NCBI RefSeq assembly: GCF_958979055.1
Contig: NC_084895.1
Coordinates: forward strand, 22,107,597 to 22,171,596
Source: Alnus glutinosa
Taxonomy: Eukaryota > Streptophyta > Magnoliopsida > Fagales > Betulaceae
Reading direction: 5' to 3'
DNA length: 64,000 nt
The number at the start of each line of letters is the position of its first letter. The first letter of the stretch is position 1. Position numbers and translations under genes: made by a program. The notes under the pieces are model-generated. The model saw only the letters and a list, made by a program, of their open reading frames with translations. It ran no database searches and had not been told where the DNA came from. Of the stretch, positions 11,203 to 22,095 are shown piece after piece.

Positions 11203-14161
11203 CCTGCACTGTGCCACTGCCGACTGGTGTCGGTAGGGAAAATAACCGAGGATTTGCCTCTCGGTTTTTATCGTTTTTCTTTACAATGTAGGAGCACTAA
11301 CTTTCTTGGCTCTTTGTTATTTAGGGTTTTTATGCTAATTTTTGGATATGATCCTGATATGAGATTTTGTTATGTATGTGTGTAATTTTCTTCGATTGTT
11401 AGGCTTTTGTTACTTTGATTTGACCAATTGACCGTAAATAATGTACTATTAGTTCTTCATTTAGGTTTGGTTTGGTTCGGTTGGAATTTGGGGATTTCTT
11501 TGCGGATTTTCGTTGTTGAAATTTTCTGCCTTTTACGGTTTTACCCAGAAATTTCTTGCAATTTCAGGATTTGTGTGATCATTTTTGGAACTTTCTAGGG
11601 TTTTGGATTTGCGTTTGGTGATTTGAATATCATTTTCCTGTGGTAATTTCACCGAATTTTAGGGCTTATGGAAGTTGAAAATGCATTGTCGCTGTTTGGT
11701 TACTGTAGGTTTCAACATATATCTTATGAGTTATGGAAATTTGTTAGGTTCTGTTTGGCTGTTGTGAAAATTGAGGAAAAGAAACGAAAATTGATTGTCT
11801 ATTTTTCAGAATAAAATGGGTTCAATCAGAGAGAGAGAGAGAGAGATCTGATTTGGTAGTTTTTTTGGTTATATTGGTTGTGATCAACATACTGTTTGGT
11901 CGGTGAGAAAATGTAAGAAAAATAAAATCTTGACTGTTTCTCTGAGCAACTGAAAGGATCTTCAGGTTTAAAATAAACTAAAATTAATGCAAATTAGGTG
12001 ATGACGGTTAGTAGGATCAGATTTTCCAGGATTCCAAACGATAAATCATGTAGCAATGCAAAGTATTCATTCCCTTCTAGCCTTCTTTTGTCGTTCATTC
12101 AATTGGCATTTTCTTTTGAGTTGGATAGGATTTTGGATTTTGCTTGCTCCAAACTCTTGTTGGATTATGGATTTTCTTTCAGCTCTCGAGGCCTGTGGTG
12201 TAAAAGTCCTAATCATAGAGTTCAAGATATACCTTGGTTATACTTATTTAAGTTTAATGCTTGTTAGTCCATTATCTGACGCATATCACCTTTATTATGT
12301 TTTTTTCGGAAATGTGCAAACCCCACATTCATTGGCTGTTTAACTTTTTCATGTAGAAATCAGAGTCATCAGATTCAGAAGCTACTGATAACTTTTTTCA
12401 TTACCGTGAGTGGTGTTTGTGGCTGTGGACCTGTGGTGGAAAAAGAAGCTGAAGTGAAAGTGTGAAACTCAAAAACTGTGAAGTGTGGAAGTTGGGCATT
12501 GCTTCTCTACTATACTTGTGTTGATCTTGTGATTGTTGTCTACAAGGTAATTTCTCTATTCAAATTTTCATAATATTTTTTGGTTTTGGGTTATATATGA
12601 AATTATGAATGATGTTAGTTTTGAAGTTTTTAGTTTTTCATATTATTATTTTTAGTTTAGTATTATATAGACTCTTGTTTTTTTTGGCTTTTTTTTTTTT
12701 TTAGATTGTATGATTATTACTTGTTAGGCTCTGATAATTTTTTTTTTTTTTTTTGGTTGATAGTTTGATTGTATCTTATGGGGTTGTAATTTAATTTGGA
12801 AAATTTAGGTTCATCAAGCATGTCAAAGTTTAAAACTATCGAGTCATTCTTCATGTAAACGTCACGATCAACTACAAGCTGCTCAAGCAGAAAAAATTGC
12901 ACATATGCGAGCTATTGGTGATCTTGAAACTGGAAAATGAGCTAACCAAATTGGCACTTTGAAACGAGCTGGTGATAATCGTTGGGGCTCTCATTATAAT
13001 TCTATTTGCAGCCTAATAAGTATGTTTGATGCTACTTGTTCAGTGCTTGAAATAATTAGAAGAGAAGGAGCTAATTACTCTCAACGGGGAGATGCTAATG
13101 CTGCTTATAAAATGGTTACATCCTTCGAATTCATTTTTATTTTACATTTGATGAAGGAAATCATGGGTATCACTGATGTTCTTTGTCAAGCTTTGCAGCA
13201 AAAATCTCAAGACATTTTGAATGCTATTAATTCAGTTTCTACTGCAAAAAAACTTATCCAAAAGCTGAGAGATGATGATTGGGAGAAATTGCTTGAGAGT
13301 GTTGTCTCTTTCTCCAAGAAATTTGAAATTGACATCCCAGACTTGAGTGCTCGTTATGTTGAAGGTCGAGGTCGTAATCAACAGAATCACATTACAGTGG
13401 AGCATCATTATCATTTTGACATATTCAATGCTGCTATAGACTTTCAAATGCAAGAGCTTAATTGTAGGTTTGGTGAAAGGGCAGTCAAACTTTTGACACT
13501 TAGCTCAGATTTGGATCCAAAGGATGGTTATAAATCATTTAAAATTGATGATATATGTAGTCTTGCAGAGGTGTATTATCCTCTTGATTTTTCTGAGCAG
13601 GAGAAAATTAATTTGGGATTCCAGTTGAAGTATTTTGAACTTGATGTGCACAATGATTTGAAGTTGCAAAATTTGTCTTCCGTTGCAGAATTCTGTCAAG
13701 GATTGGTAAAGACAGGAAAATCAAAGACATACTATCTTATTGATAGATTGATTCGTCTTGTTTTGACTCTTCCAGTGTCTACAGCGACTACCGAACGAGC
13801 CTTTTCAGCTATGAAAATTGTTAAAACAAGACTTCGCAATAAAATGGAAGATGAATTTCTTGCAAATAGTTTAGTTGTGTATATTGAAAGGGAAATTGCT
13901 GAGAGCTTCAATTTAGATTCGATACTTGATGATTTTGTTTCTCTAAAAGGACGTAAACTAGGTTTTTGAACACTTTATATTTCTATCTTTTTGTACTAGT
14001 ACCAACATGTTTTTGTTGCTAATATATTAATTTTGGCACATATTTATAATGAATTTTTATGATGTACTTTTGTGATACACATTGTGTGACAAGTTATTCA
14101 ATTTTTATTTTAAATTATATTTATCGGCCCCTGCAATGTCAATTACCTGGGTCCGCCACTG
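10737..14161 (+). mobile_element. hAT element, internally deleted
   Basis: Ends CAGGGGCGGACTAG and the complement of CAGTGGCGGACCCAGG, flanked by a perfect 8-bp duplication GCTTGATT (10729-10736 and 14162-14169), the hallmark of hAT. It holds a plant-type untranslated leader and introns upstream of a truncated transposase frame. It inserted into an AGO4-derived segment of the CACTA element. Confidence 0.93.
12820..13969 (+). pseudogene. hAT transposase (zinc-finger MYM/TTF type), internally deleted
   Basis: The N-terminal MSKFKTIESFF of this transposase group is followed after a stop by sequence that belongs several hundred residues later (AEKIAHMRAIGDLETGK), so the TTF finger and much of the catalytic domain are missing. 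A TGA then interrupts the conserved ETGK-ANQIGTL junction. From 12959 the frame is open for 336 codons and ends in the hAT dimerisation domain (LPVSTATTERAFSAMKIVKT, residues about 273-292). In the intact family the protein cuts and pastes the element in the nucleus. This copy could at most be mobilised by a complete relative. Confidence 0.9.
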
Positions 14162-14334
14162 GCTTGATTGGTATGCATAAGAAAGTGAATGCACAAGTTC
14201 ATGAGGATCATCTGCAGAAAAGCCAACCTTGTCAAATAGAACATGCTAATGTGTTGGCCTTGTGGTCCCGAGCATTCCAGCATACCCCACAAAGATAAAA
14301 ATTTATGTGCCTCTATCATTTGATCCAGTTCAAA
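14162..14334 (-). pseudogene. AGO4-clade Argonaute PIWI fragment B, captured in the CACTA element
   Basis: Minus-strand text reads FELDQMIEAHKF, then in a shifted frame GMLGTTRPTH-stop-HVLFDKVGFSADDPHELV and HSLSYAYQSS. This matches the last part of the plant AGO4/6/9 PIWI domain, where the usual order is IELDQIIEACKF, GMIGTTRPTHYHVL, FSAD-ELVHSLSYVYQRST. About 45 codons between KF and YLC are missing. The segment continues for a few codons (STIAV) at 10713-10728 on the far side of the hAT insertion. Stops and frame breaks show it is not a working protein. Confidence 0.85.
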
Positions 14335-14690
14335 ACGATGATCATGATCGACCTACTAGATAATTACTTATTGGCAGATCAGGATCATGTTGCCCATAAA
14401 GTCGAACATGTGACCTTATTTCTATGTTCCTCGTGAGCTCCTCTTCCCCCTCTATGATATATGGTTTGTAACTCAGACTATTAGAGTTGTCTCTCATATA
14501 GCTTGTAAGCCGTTCCTCCAAGTCCCTAGCCCTGTAGCCAGAACCCGGACTAACACAAGTTAACTGTCTATTGGTCCCACTTGAGTAAGGCTCCTCACTT
14601 CGCTCGCCGACTCCCACCATAAGCTGTTGCAAAATGCTGATGGCCATCCTCACCAATCTCAGCTTGTAAGTGCATCTCATGAACGAATGT
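14335..14690 (-). other. Unidentified stretch between the two AGO4 fragments
   Basis: A 112-codon open frame (14342-14680, minus) is present but I recognise no family in it. It may be filler acquired with the captured gene or intron-derived sequence. Function is not assigned. Confidence 0.35.
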
Positions 14691-15198
14691 TATGTGTTGG
14701 CCTTATGGTCCCCATCATTCCAACGTGAGCACAAAGATAGAAATTTGCATGCCTCTATCATTATATAGATCAAGTTCAATGTTCAAAACTTGGTTGAATT
14801 GTGACTCGCTGACTCCATCTCTGAATATAATGATCCGACCACGGTCGATGTTTCCTAATCTGGCCTGAACTCTTATAAAAGTTAATCAAAAGCTCCCTAA
14901 ATATTAATTAATAAAGGCATTCATCTCCAATTTCAAACACACGCCTAAATAACAAATCTAGCATTTTAACCCTTAGAGACTGCATCCAAACAAATACCCT
15001 ATACTTATATTTCAATGGCCACTGCCTTGAGCTAATCACCACAGCAATTGATGGTATGTCAGACTGTCCCGGAGGGTCATGTGACACATCCATCCCAATT
15101 ATCTAGTAGATGGGAGCCTTGGAAACTATAAGACTGGAGGGAGACTAATGTTCAACTGCCAGTAATGAATTCAAACCATAGGTGGTTTTTGCATTTAT
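14691..15198 (-). pseudogene. AGO4-clade Argonaute PIWI fragment A, captured in the CACTA element
   Basis: In order on the minus strand: GLNSLLAVEH, IIGMDVSHDPPGQSDIPSIA, VVISSRQWPLKYKYR, FRELLINFYKSSG, then in a shifted frame IIIFRDGVSESQFNQV and LNIELD, then IEACKF joined to YLCAHVGMMGTIRPTH. These are signature segments of the AGO4 clade PIWI domain, including the first two catalytic Asp positions (GMDVSH and FRDG). The frame has several stops and at least two shifts. Its upstream end is continued beyond the Cassandra insertion by KINA-encoding bases at 15742-15752. The KF-to-YLC deletion is shared with fragment B, so one is a later duplicate of the other. Confidence 0.9.
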
Positions 15199-15741
15199 TG
15201 TGACGTCCCACATCGCCTGGGAATGAGGATGTGCTTATATGTATAAATGCACCATTTATGACACAACGCGTTTTAAAGCCGTGATGGTTATGAACCTATC
15301 ATAACTCCGCAATTAAGCGTCCTTCTGCGAGAGCAATCCCAGGATGGGTGACCTCCTGGGAAGTCTGGTTCGGGGGAGCCAAAAGCGGACAATATTGTGT
15401 CATTGGGGGTGGGTCGTTACAAATGGTATCAGAACCATTGCCCAGCCTGAGATGGTGGGAGCGTGCACAAGCCAATGAAGGACGCCAGCGGGGACGCTGG
15501 GTCCAAAGATGGGGTGATTCTGACGTCCCATATCGCCTGGGAATGAGGATGTGCTTATATGTATAAATACACCATTTATGACACAATGCGTTTTAAAGCC
15601 GTAATGGTTATGAACCTATCAGAACTCTGCAGTTAAGCGTGTTTCTGCGAGAGCAATCCCAGGATGGGTGATCTCCTGGGAAGTCTGGTTCGGATGAGCC
15701 AAAAGCGGACAATATTGTGTCATTGGGGGTAGGTCGTTACA
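15199..15741 (+). mobile_element. Cassandra TRIM retrotransposon, complete
   Basis: LTRs 15199-15421 and 15519-15741 start TG(TG)ACGTCCCA and end GGTCGTTACA. Each contains a 5S rRNA-derived segment. TGGTATCAGAACC right after the first LTR is the tRNA-Met primer site. The flanking duplication TTTAT is perfect (15194-15198 and 15742-15746). It encodes no protein, as is normal for Cassandra. It cut the AGO4 fragment A. Confidence 0.95.
15291..15370 (+). repeat. 5S rRNA-derived segment in the first Cassandra LTR
   Basis: AACTCCGCAATTAAGCGT, GCGAGAG and GGATGGGTGACCTCCTGGGA follow the 3' half of plant 5S rRNA, including the internal pol III control region. A second copy is at about 15614-15690 in the other LTR. 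It is part of the retroelement, not a 5S gene. Confidence 0.9.
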
Positions 15742-16479
15742 TTTATCTTCATACACACCTTGATGGAGGGCGAGTTGAATTCCTTTCAACTCTCCACATT
15801 TACTCAAATCTCGTATAAGTCATTGTATAGTATATACATGTGTTAATGGTATATTTTATTTATTGAACCCTAACCCTAGTTTAGTGTTATATATAGTATA
15901 TATACGTGTAGTTAAGGTTTACATTTGTGTACTACACATATAAAATATATACTTTAAAAAATATAAATGTCAACTTCCAATTAATGTTATTTACATAATG
16001 TATATATACTATTTACATACCCTAACCCTAAATTTGTGCTATATATAATATATATCCGTAGAGTCATGGTTTAGGTTTATCTTTTGTGTAGTATATATTT
16101 AAACTTTATACTTTAACAAATTAAAACTACTTTAATTCAACATATATACTTTTGTAGGGTATATTTTATTTATTGAACTCTAGCCCTAGTTTAGTACTAT
16201 ATATAGTATATATACTTAAGGTTAGGGTTTACATCCGTATAATATATATTCCTTTAAAAATATATGCCAATTAACGTCAATGCAATGCTATATACATAAT
16301 ATAGTACATATACTATTTATATATCATAACCCTAGATTTGTTCTATATATAACATACATAGGGTTAGGGTTTACATTTGTGAATGTACTATATATACATT
16401 TTTATATTTTATACTTTAACAAATTAATACAACTTTATTTTAACTCTTCACATTTAGTCAAATCTCGTATAAGTCCTTG

Positions 16480-16516
<37 letters not shown>

Positions 16517-17160
16517 TGTGTTAATGGTATTTTTTTTTTATTGAACCCTAACCCTAGTTTAGTACTATATATACTAAACTAGGTTTACATTTGTATACTA
16601 TACATATAAGTCCTTGTATTAAAAAAAAAAAAAAAAAAAACTTCTAATTAATACTATATATATGCATAATGACTCGTATATACCTTAACTTTAAATTTGT
16701 GCTATATATAGTATGCGTTCGTATATAAGTTGGGGTTTACTTTTGTGTACTACACACACACACACACACACGCACACACACATATATATACATTTTTAAA
16801 TTTTTCACGTTAAAAAATTAATACTACTTTATATATTTCAATATATATATTTTTTATGGGTATATTTAATTTATTGAACTCTAACTTACCCTAACTAGTT
16901 TAATGCTATATATAGTATATACACTTAGGGTTAGGGTTTAGGGTAACCCTTAGGTTTTGAGTTTAGGATTTAGTGCTATATATAAATAGTATACTTAGGG
17001 TTAGGGTTTAGGGTTTAGTGCTATAAATAGTATACTTAGGGTTAGTGTTTAGAGTTTAGAGCTTAGGGTTTAGCACTATAAATAATATACTTAGTGTTAG
17101 GGTTTAGAGTTTAATGCTATATATAGTATATTTAGAGTTAAGGTTTACATGGGTTTATTA
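15742..17160. repeat. Tandem AT-rich repeat with telomere-like words
   Basis: Units of roughly 310-365 bp begin with variants of GTATATTTTATTTATTGAAC followed by CCTAACCCTAG and TATATATAGTATATATAC; starts are near 15848, 16157, 16525 and 16858. TA and CA microsatellites lie within, and 16920-17110 is rich in TTAGGG/TTTAGGG. The first bases to 15752 still belong to the AGO4 fragment. No gene is seen. Confidence 0.75.
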
Positions 17161-17204
17161 CAAATACAATATATATAGAAAATACTTTAATTTTAATTAA
17201 AATA

Positions 17205-17350
17205 TTATACAATGACACGTGCCACAATAGCCACGTGTCTTCTCCCACGTCACACAATGGGCGACGTGTATTAGATATACACGTCGCCCATTCATGTGGA
17301 TTTGACCACATGACGAATTGTCTACGTGGGAAATTTTGGGCCAAGTGGGG
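17205..17350. repeat. Internal block of CACGTG-type CACTA repeats
   Basis: Contains GACACGTGCC, GCCACGTGTC and related ACGTGG/GACGTG words, like the two ends of the element. Its position suggests that the AGO4 and telomere-like material was acquired inside the original 5' subterminal region. Confidence 0.6.
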
Positions 17351-17379
17351 TGCGCGGGATATTTCCGCGAGCACCACCT

Positions 17380-18132
17380 GCCCTTTTAAAAAAAAAAAAA
17401 AAACGAAAAAATTCAAAAAAAAAAAATCGTTTTTAAAATGGATAGCTTCTCTCTCTCTCTTTGTACTCTATATCTCTCGCTCTCTCTCTAACCAAAAAGG
17501 CCTACCGTCCGGCAACCACCTCCGGACAGCGGCACACCCCCCTAAAGGTATCTCTCACTCTCTCTCAGCTCAGTTCCCTCTCACTCTCAGTTTACACAGA
17601 TTTTTAACAATTTTTTTTTTCTCTCCAAAAATGCAGGTACACAAGCAATCATCCTTACACTACAAAATCCACTATGAGTAATTTTTTCATTTTTGTCTTG
17701 AATTTTTTGCTATAACTTTGTATATTTTATTGATTTTTTGTGTGATATTTGTCTAATTTTTTTCCTTGTCTAGTACGTGGAAATATGGAATATATACTTG
17801 TAGATTTTTTTTTTTTTTTTCATGCAATGTTATTGATTTTTTTGGGTTTGTATATATATGATTTTTATTTTATTTTTGGTTTTGCTGTGGTTGGTCATTA
17901 TGTAGATGTTTGAATTTTTTGGTGATTCTATTTTTTTTTTTTTTTTTGGGTATTTATGTCACTATAATGTTTTGTGTTTTGTGTTTTTTTTTTTTTTTTA
18001 ATTCTTGATGTGAGGAGATTTGAGATATATTTTAGTGTGCTACTATGAATTTAGTGTGCTATTATGAATTTTGGTATTTTTGGGAAGTGGCAAAAAAAAA
18101 AATATCCGCTATCATTTTAACTTTATAAAAAT
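17380..18132 (+). other. Possible leader and intron of the CACTA element's own gene
   Basis: CT-rich leader-like sequence (17440-17630) is followed by T-rich intron-like sequence with many poly(T) runs. No protein domain is recognisable. Reading it as the element's gene start is inference from position and composition. Confidence 0.35.
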
Positions 18133-19194
18133 GGATCCGGCTTCAGTGCTGTAATAGGGAACTACAGCACAGATGCTGTAAAAATATTGGACGGCTCAGA
18201 TTTTATCACAATTTTTGAAGCCACGCGTCGTCATTTTTAACTCAAAGTCTTCTTCTTCCCTTGCAAACGAAACACTTTCTCATATCTTTCACGTCTCCTT
18301 CTCTCTCTCTCTTCAAACTAGAAGCAACTTCTCATTCCTTCTTCAGCAGAAAAATTATGCTTATGAGACTAGTGAAATTTCAAGAGAAAACTTTAGAGTA
18401 AAAAATCAACAAGGGAGTGAGGGACCGTATGGATTTGAGGTAGTTCTCTCCCTCTCTATCTCTCTCGTCGAAATTCCCTCCCCTGAGCACTTTGTTTTTC
18501 TTTTCCTTTTTTCTATCCAAGAAATCAACATGCCTTGGTGGGTTAAAGAAGGCAGAGATCGATTCGGCGCTTACTTACACATACCCATTAAAGAGGAAGC
18601 TACAAAATAAAGCACAGAGAGAAATCTTTCTGGAAGAAGAGCTTTCAGAAAGCACCCATGTCTTAAAGGCTTTGATGTGGAACGAGGACAGTAGCGTTGC
18701 GTGCTTTTGATCTGTCTTCTAGCAAAATTATATTTGTAAAGAAGAGAATAAACAACCCACTTTCCTCAAAGAGTGCTCAGGTGAGGGAATTTCAGAGAGA
18801 GAGGGAGAGAGAATGAGAATCGAAAGAGAGAGAAAACTTCATCAAATCCATACAGTCCCTTATTGATTTCTTACTCTAAAGTTTCCTTTTGAAATTTCAT
18901 AGAAGCATAATTTTTTTGCTGGAGAAGGAATGGCCGGTTAGTGACTTCTTGTTTGAGGAGGAAAGGACATTTGAGAGGGGAAAAGTTTCAGAGAAAAAGA
19001 CATGTGAGAGAGAGAAGGAAAATGTGTCTTCTCTGTAAGGGAAGAAGAAGAATTTGGGTAAAAAAACAAAAGAAGAAGACTATGGATAAAAAACGACGAC
19101 GTGCGGCTCAAAAGAAATGTGATTAAATCTAAGCCTTCCATTATTTTTACAGCATCTGTGCTGTAGTTCCCACTACAGCACAGAAGCCGGATCC
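18133..19194. mobile_element. Long-TIR Mutator-type element, family member a
   Basis: Starts GGATCCGGCTTCAGTGCTGT and ends with its complement (one difference), the inverted repeats running about 70 bp. The 9-bp duplication TATAAAAAT is perfect (18124-18132 and 19195-19203). The interior is itself a diverged inverted repeat rich in GA and CT. No transposase. Relatives are at 27264-27820 and 33875-34675. Confidence 0.9.
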
Positions 19195-19892
19195 TATAAA
19201 AATAGGTTCGTAACTAACAATAGCAAACTAAAATTAAAATACAAAATTGTAATCAACAAATTGTGCTATGAATATATATAAATTGTGGGAAAAAAAAATG
19301 TGCTACTAATACATATAAATTGTGGTATTTTCGAAAAAAAAAATAAAAAACAAATCTTTCACCGTCCACCATTTAAAATAATATTTGTAATAAAAAAAAT
19401 TTAAAACAAACGTCATAAATCATCAATAGTGACGAATACCTTTTTCTCTTTCATTTTTAACTTTAACTATTGATGTGAGGAGATTACAGATTTGTAAGAA
19501 GAATTTGGTATCTTCGAAAATATATATAGAATCATCAGTTTAAAACAAACATCAAATTTAAACAAGTGCAACGACTACGTTCTTACCTTTTTTTTTTTAT
19601 AAGTTTAATTGTTGGTGTAAGAAGGTTCTAAATTTTTTAAGGTGCTATGAATATAGACGAATTTTGATATATTCAACAACAACAAAAAAAAGTGCATTCA
19701 AAATTTTACACATGCATATTTAAAATAATATACGGAATCAACAATTTAAAACAAACTTCAAATTTAAACTGGTGCAACGACCACGTTCTTACCTATTTCT
19801 TGGTTTTAAGTTTAATTGTTGATGTGAGAAGATTCTAAAAATTTTAAGGTGATATGAATATAGATGAATTTTAGTACCGTACGAAAATAAAT
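19195..19892. repeat. CACTA interior with imperfect ~200-bp repeats
   Basis: Text such as TTAAAACAAACATCAAATTT, then GTGCAACGACTACGTTCTTA and GTTGATGTGAG recurs near 19440, 19540, 19740 and again at 23800 beyond the retroelement. No coding sequence seen. Confidence 0.6.
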
Positions 19893-20333
19893 TGTTGGGG
19901 ATAAATCCCACTCAACCCGATCCAAAGAGAAGATTCAAAAGTCAAATAGGTCCAAACAGATAAGAATAATGATCATATCAGAGGTCTAAGAAGATATCAG
20001 ATTGGAAGTCTAAGAAGGTATCCAATTAGAAGTCTAGTAAAGGATTGAAGTCCAATTAGAACTCGGACAGCAGTTCTAAATCAACAAGGAGCAGGAGTCC
20101 TAATCCAGGTTTGACTCCACCTCTATGCCTATAAATAGGCCCATACCCCAGGTATAAACTGAGTCTCAATTTTTATGCATAGAGCATTATTTCTCTCACA
20201 GAAGCTAACTTAGGCATCGGAGCGGGACCCCCGGAAGGGTCCCTAGGTTTTGTTGTTTTGCAGAGTTATTAAGAAGCGTGAAGAACATCAAAGGAACGTG
20301 TAGATTCACACCATACCGGAAACTGTACCAACA
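19893..20333 (+). repeat. 5' LTR of the gag-only element
   Basis: 441 bp with TATA-like CTATAAATAGG near 20130. It contains two units of an AGTCTAAGAAGRTATC-type tandem repeat. Confidence 0.93.
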
Positions 20334-20394
20334 GTTTGGCGCCGTCTGTGGGAAACGATTATTCGTTCCTCATAAAAGAAAAAGAAGATCCAGC

Positions 20395-21882
20395 ATGGTG
20401 ATGAACACACGTTCCGGAAGCCAGACCAATCGACAGCCCGTGGCCCCGCAGGAACCGGCTATTCAGAATAATTTGCAGCCTCCACCGAACCCTCCCCCGG
20501 GGGGTGGAGATCAAGGTCGCATAGCAGCGTTGGAAGCCCAGATTGAAGACTTAAATGCAGAATTGTTACGCATGAGGACGAGACAGCCCAATCCCGAGAT
20601 GAACAGGGATGAGCGTGAGGAAGAAGATCACAATAGCAACATTAATCCTCGGAGGGAGGATGACCGCCAAGGAGATCTGAGCAGAATTATTGCCGAGCTG
20701 GAGAGAAGGTGCACGGACATGGAGATGGAAAGAAAGGACAAAGGCAGATCCGTAATGGTGGACAAGCTCCTAATGGGTACAGACTCACCCTTCACCAGAC
20801 GGGTGGCAGACTATCAGCTTCCCGATAAGTTTAAGGTACCCCAAATTCTAAGTTATGCAGGAGACAGAGATCCCTTGGATCACCTAGAGAATTTCAAAGC
20901 TCATCTAGACCTTCACGGGACACCCGATGAAGTAGCATGTCGGGCCTTCCCTCTTACTCTTTCGGGGAATGCCCGAGACTGGTTCAGGAAGCTGCCCCCG
21001 AATTCCGTTGATCAGTTCAAGGAATTGTCCAAGATATTCCTAACGGAGTTCTTGGCTTTCCGGACAAGGAAGAAGCCTTCGGGATATTTGCTATCATTGC
21101 ACCAGCAAGGCAATGAGAGTCTTAAGGAGTTTATGGCTCGGTTCAACCGAGAGAAGGCTACGGTCGAAGATCCGACCGAGGATATGATTTTTGCTGCCAT
21201 TTATCAGGGAATTTCACCCGAGGAGCCTTTGATGAAGAAGTTGATCCGGAAGCAACCGAGTACCTTGCAGGGCCTCATGGATAAGGTAGAAGAATTCATC
21301 AATCAGGAAGAGACGCTGAAGTCTATGGCCAGTTCTAGACTACCCCGAGAGACAGCCCCAGAAAAGAAAAGGAAAGAACTCAAGAAAGCTGATTGGGAAG
21401 AGCAGAGGCAGGTAAAGAAGTTCAAAGATTACAACTTTACACCTCTCAATGCCGAGATATCAGAAGTCCTCATGGAGATCAAGAGAGATCCGGCGTTTCG
21501 GGAACCACAAAAGATACCAGGTGATCCTCCTTATAAGAATGCAGGGAAGTATTGTGATTTCCATAAACAAGCAGGTCATTACACCGAGGGGTGCGTAACC
21601 CTAAGGTTGTTAATAGAAGAATTCATAAAGAATGGCAAGCTAGTTCGGTTCTTGGGAGAGCGACGGAACCATCCAGGAAATAACAGGCCTCGGAATCATC
21701 AGGACTATCAGCCCCGAGATCAACAGCCACGGGATTATTATCCCCGAGACCGTCCTCAGCTAGACGAAAGGCCTCAAGAGAATGCTCCCCGAGATGACAT
21801 AGAAAGAAGAGAGGACCGAAGAAGCAGAAGCCCACAGCATAGAGAGCCGAGGCAACAACAGTATCTGCCCGTGATCCCATAA
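20395..21882 (+). CDS. Gag polyprotein of the gag-only gypsy-type element
   Basis: Open frame of 495 codons from the ATG at 20395; the frame is open further upstream into the LTR, but the start after the primer site fits better. The retrotransposon gag domain lies in the first half (DPLDHLENFKAHLDLHGT, GNARDWFRKLP, RFNREKATVEDPTED). A cysteine/histidine motif CDFHKQAGHYTEGC (CX2HX4HX4C) near residue 430 and FIKNGKLVRFLGE are typical of Tat-lineage gag. The tail is Arg/Pro/Gln-rich with repeated RDxQPRD-like blocks. Gag would form cytoplasmic particles around element RNA. The frame is fully intact, unlike the copia element. Confidence 0.92.
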   Translation: MVMNTRSGSQTNRQPVAPQEPAIQNNLQPPPNPPPGGGDQGRIAALEAQIEDLNAELLRMRTRQPNPEMNRDEREEEDHNSNINPRREDDRQGDLSRIIAELERRCTDMEMERKDKGRSVMVDKLLMGTDSPFTRRVADYQLPDKFKVPQILSYAGDRDPLDHLENFKAHLDLHGTPDEVACRAFPLTLSGNARDWFRKLPPNSVDQFKELSKIFLTEFLAFRTRKKPSGYLLSLHQQGNESLKEFMARFNREKATVEDPTEDMIFAAIYQGISPEEPLMKKLIRKQPSTLQGLMDKVEEFINQEETLKSMASSRLPRETAPEKKRKELKKADWEEQRQVKKFKDYNFTPLNAEISEVLMEIKRDPAFREPQKIPGDPPYKNAGKYCDFHKQAGHYTEGCVTLRLLIEEFIKNGKLVRFLGERRNHPGNNRPRNHQDYQPRDQQPRDYYPRDRPQLDERPQENAPRDDIERREDRRSRSPQHREPRQQQYLPVIP

Positions 21883-22095
21883 AAAGGACTCTCGGGAATT
21901 TCAGGCTTGCTTTTATTTTTTAGTATTTATATTTGCAAAGAACTAGAATTTTATTTTTAATTCAGACTAGACAGAAAATTCCCCAGATTTTGGGAATAAG
22001 TATTTTCAGAATAAATGAATAAAGCTGACTTAAGCATCGGAGTGTTCCCGGTCTAAGGACCAGGAACCCGTTGATGTTGTTTCTTTTGCAGGCAA

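Noticed and set aside
15291..15690. 5S rRNA genes
   Set aside because: The 5S-like segments are truncated, paired, and sit inside LTRs with primer site and target duplication, so they belong to Cassandra.
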